Below are positions 7,141 through 7,762 of a stretch of 7,762 bases of DNA, piece by piece (position 1 is the first letter of the stretch; each line of letters begins with the position of its first letter). This DNA is from Oscillospiraceae bacterium (GTDB lineage Bacteria; Bacillota_A; Clostridia; Oscillospirales; Oscillospiraceae). The stretch spans positions 1 to 7,762 of the forward strand of contig JAETOP010000140.1 in NCBI GenBank assembly GCA_021771675.1, read 5' to 3'. The notes under the pieces were generated by a model, which was not told the origin of the DNA, made no database searches, and saw only the letters and a list, made by a program, of their open reading frames with translations. The position numbers were made by a program, and so were the translations under genes.

Positions 7141-7194
7141 AATATGAGATACGAGATATGGGATAGAAGATAGTTAGGAATTAGGAGTTAGGAA
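7139..7194 (+). repeat. Tandem array of eight heptamers in two families
   Basis: From the last two bases of the 93-residue gene's stop codon, 56 bases divide into eight contiguous 7-base units with no slip: GAAATAT, GAGATAC, GAGATAT, GGGATAG, AAGATAG, TTAGGAA, TTAGGAG, TTAGGAA. The first five share a GAGATAN-like consensus and the last three TTAGGAR. The array is strongly purine-rich on the + strand and much more AT-rich than the neighbouring gene. No function is evident. Confidence 0.7.
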
Positions 7195-7220
7195 TGTGAT
7201 TATCCGGTAAATTGTAATTT

Positions 7221-7259
7221 GAAGCGCAGGGCGCTTCACCCCAAGCGGGCAGGGCCCGC
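7221..7259. repeat. Two adjacent perfect palindromes with identical AGG loops
   Basis: GAAGCGC-AGG-GCGCTTC (7221-7237) and GCGGGC-AGG-GCCCGC (7245-7259) are perfect stems of 7 and 6 bp, separated by seven bases, with the same three-base loop. No T-tract follows. They start the palindrome-dense, gene-free 3' flank. Confidence 0.7.
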
Positions 7260-7289
7260 AGCCAATTTCGCACGGGGATGGTCTGTGGT

Positions 7290-7357
7290 CGTTACCCCAA
7301 TATAAGCCCGGTAACGATTTTGCAGCACGTCGTTGGTTGCTGTGGCGCGGAAGCGCC
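7290..7357. repeat. Two further hairpins
   Basis: CGTTACC (7290-7296) pairs with GGTAACG (7310-7316) across a 13-base loop. GGCGC (7344-7348) pairs with GCGCC (7353-7357) around a GGAA tetraloop. Neither is followed by a T-run. They continue the palindrome series of the 3' flank. Confidence 0.5.
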
Positions 7358-7393
7358 CAAGGCTCCCGAAGTGTAAGGGGTAAGCGAAGCGCA

Positions 7394-7438
7394 GTGGCGG
7401 TAGTGAATGACAGCCCGGCGGGCTGTCAGAGCCGCCAC
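7394..7438. repeat. Two-tier long hairpin
   Basis: The outer stem GTGGCGG/CCGCCAC (7394-7400 with 7432-7438) encloses an internal loop and a perfect 9-bp inner stem, TGACAGCCC/GGGCTGTCA (7408-7416 with 7420-7428), with a GGC loop. This is the longest palindrome of the 3' flank. No T-tract follows it. It could be a structured RNA end or a repeat element; the sequence alone does not decide. Confidence 0.65.
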
Positions 7439-7459
7439 CGGGTTTGCCGCAGCTTTCCT

Positions 7460-7484
7460 GTCAGCGAAGCTGACTGAGGGACTG
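7460..7484 (-). repeat. Palindromic repeat copy A with TGACTGAGGGACTG
   Basis: GTCAGC-GAA-GCTGAC (7460-7474) is a perfect 6-bp hairpin. It overlaps TGACTGAGGGACTG (7471-7484), the exact reverse complement of CAGTCCCTCAGTCA at 7647-7660. In both copies a GAA/TTC-looped hairpin abuts the 14-base motif, so these are two inverted copies of one repeat family. Confidence 0.65.
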
Positions 7485-7492
7485 TACAGCAG

Positions 7493-7575
7493 GCACTGAA
7501 ATGACTGCGCAATCCAATGTGGAAAGGTACAATCCAATTCTCCACCTTTTTTATAATAACAGGGAGCACTGAAAT
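7493..7575 (+). repeat. Short direct repeats in the 3' flank
   Basis: GCACTGAAAT occurs at 7493-7502 and 7566-7575. CAATCCAAT occurs at 7510-7518 and 7530-7538. ACTGCGCA at 7504-7511 recurs at 7641-7648. Between them, AAAGGT (7523-7528) can pair with ACCTTT (7544-7549), followed by further Ts and an AT-rich stretch. This is at best a weak rightward terminator. Confidence 0.45.
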
Positions 7576-7646
7576 AAAGGAATTGCGGTAGACGAACTCT
7601 TCCGGTATTCGCCCGACATGGTTGAAATATAGAATATTTTACTGCG

Positions 7647-7697
7647 CAGTCCCTCAGTCACGGCTTCGCCGTGCCAGCTCCCCTTACACAGGGGAGC
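7647..7697 (+). repeat. Palindromic repeat copy B: motif plus two hairpins
   Basis: CAGTCCCTCAGTCA (7647-7660) leads into CACGGC-TTC-GCCGTG (7659-7673), then GCTCCCC-TTACACA-GGGGAGC (7677-7697); both stems are perfect. The first part is the inverted counterpart of 7460-7484. I recall this motif-hairpin-hairpin layout as a frequent intergenic repeat in Faecalibacterium-like genomes, but I could not check that here. Confidence 0.7.
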
Positions 7698-7762
7698 CTC
7701 CCTCAAAAGCCGTTACCCATTACCGCTCAACGTTCTGCCCAGAAAGCGTCGGACAGCGGGCG

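Larger units (their letters stand above)
7141..7762. other. Gene-free, repeat-dense 3' flank
   Basis: These 622 bases contain no credible coding sequence. An 81-codon leftward frame (7537-7292) runs through the palindromes and has no ribosome site or recognisable domain. What the stretch holds is the heptamer array, at least seven short hairpins, and the inverted and direct repeats listed separately. I see no tRNA, rRNA, CRISPR or transposase trace. After 7697 nothing further is recognisable up to the end of the window. Confidence 0.65.

Noticed and set aside
7292..7537. 81-codon leftward open frame in the 3' flank
   Set aside because: It runs through the palindromes and repeats, has no ribosome site or recognisable domain, and its product reads like translated repeat sequence.
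29..7697. CRISPR array
   Set aside because: The palindromes differ in sequence and spacing. There is no regular 24-40 base repeat with unique spacers, and no cas gene.

Overview
This is a GC-rich stretch of a Firmicutes genome, most likely an uncultured or gut Clostridia member of the Oscillospirales/Ruminococcaceae type. That placement is an inference. It rests on a Noc-type ParB-family protein, strong AAGGAGG-like ribosome binding sites, SigA-type promoters, and intergenic sequence made of short GC-rich palindromes and the CAGTCCCTCAGTCA motif, which I recall from Faecalibacterium-like genomes.

Layout: positions 1-196 hold no gene but carry three strong perfect or near-perfect hairpins. 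Two genes then run leftward. The first transcribed is noc (2723-1938), a nucleoid-occlusion ParB homologue. After it comes a gene with its own SigA-like promoter (1819-197), encoding a membrane-anchored leucine-rich-repeat-like protein with about five degenerate 62-70-residue repeats. Divergently, from a clear promoter at 2889-2917, runs a tight rightward operon of four genes: a MoxR-type AAA+ ATPase (2951-3904), a DUF58 membrane protein (3906-4832), a multi-spanning transglutaminase-like protein of the TgpA type (4822-6837), and a 93-residue protein that I do not recognise (6859-7140). From 7139 to the end there is no credible gene, only a heptamer tandem array followed by a mosaic of short palindromes and dispersed repeats.

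How the genes fit together: MoxR, DUF58 and a transglutaminase-like membrane protein form a widespread conserved cassette, thought to act as a chaperone/assembly ATPase with membrane and extracytoplasmic partners. The coupling here (1-nt gap, then an 11-nt overlap) suggests stoichiometric production. The LRR-like protein is also predicted to be exported and anchored. Noc would coordinate division with the nucleoid. Nothing shows a functional link between the leftward pair and the rightward operon beyond their divergent arrangement.

I see no convincing novel defence or mobile system. The parts most worth a second look are the repeat architecture of the LRR-like protein, the Noc specificity residues, the unknown small gene that ends the operon, and the unusual repeat-dense flanks.
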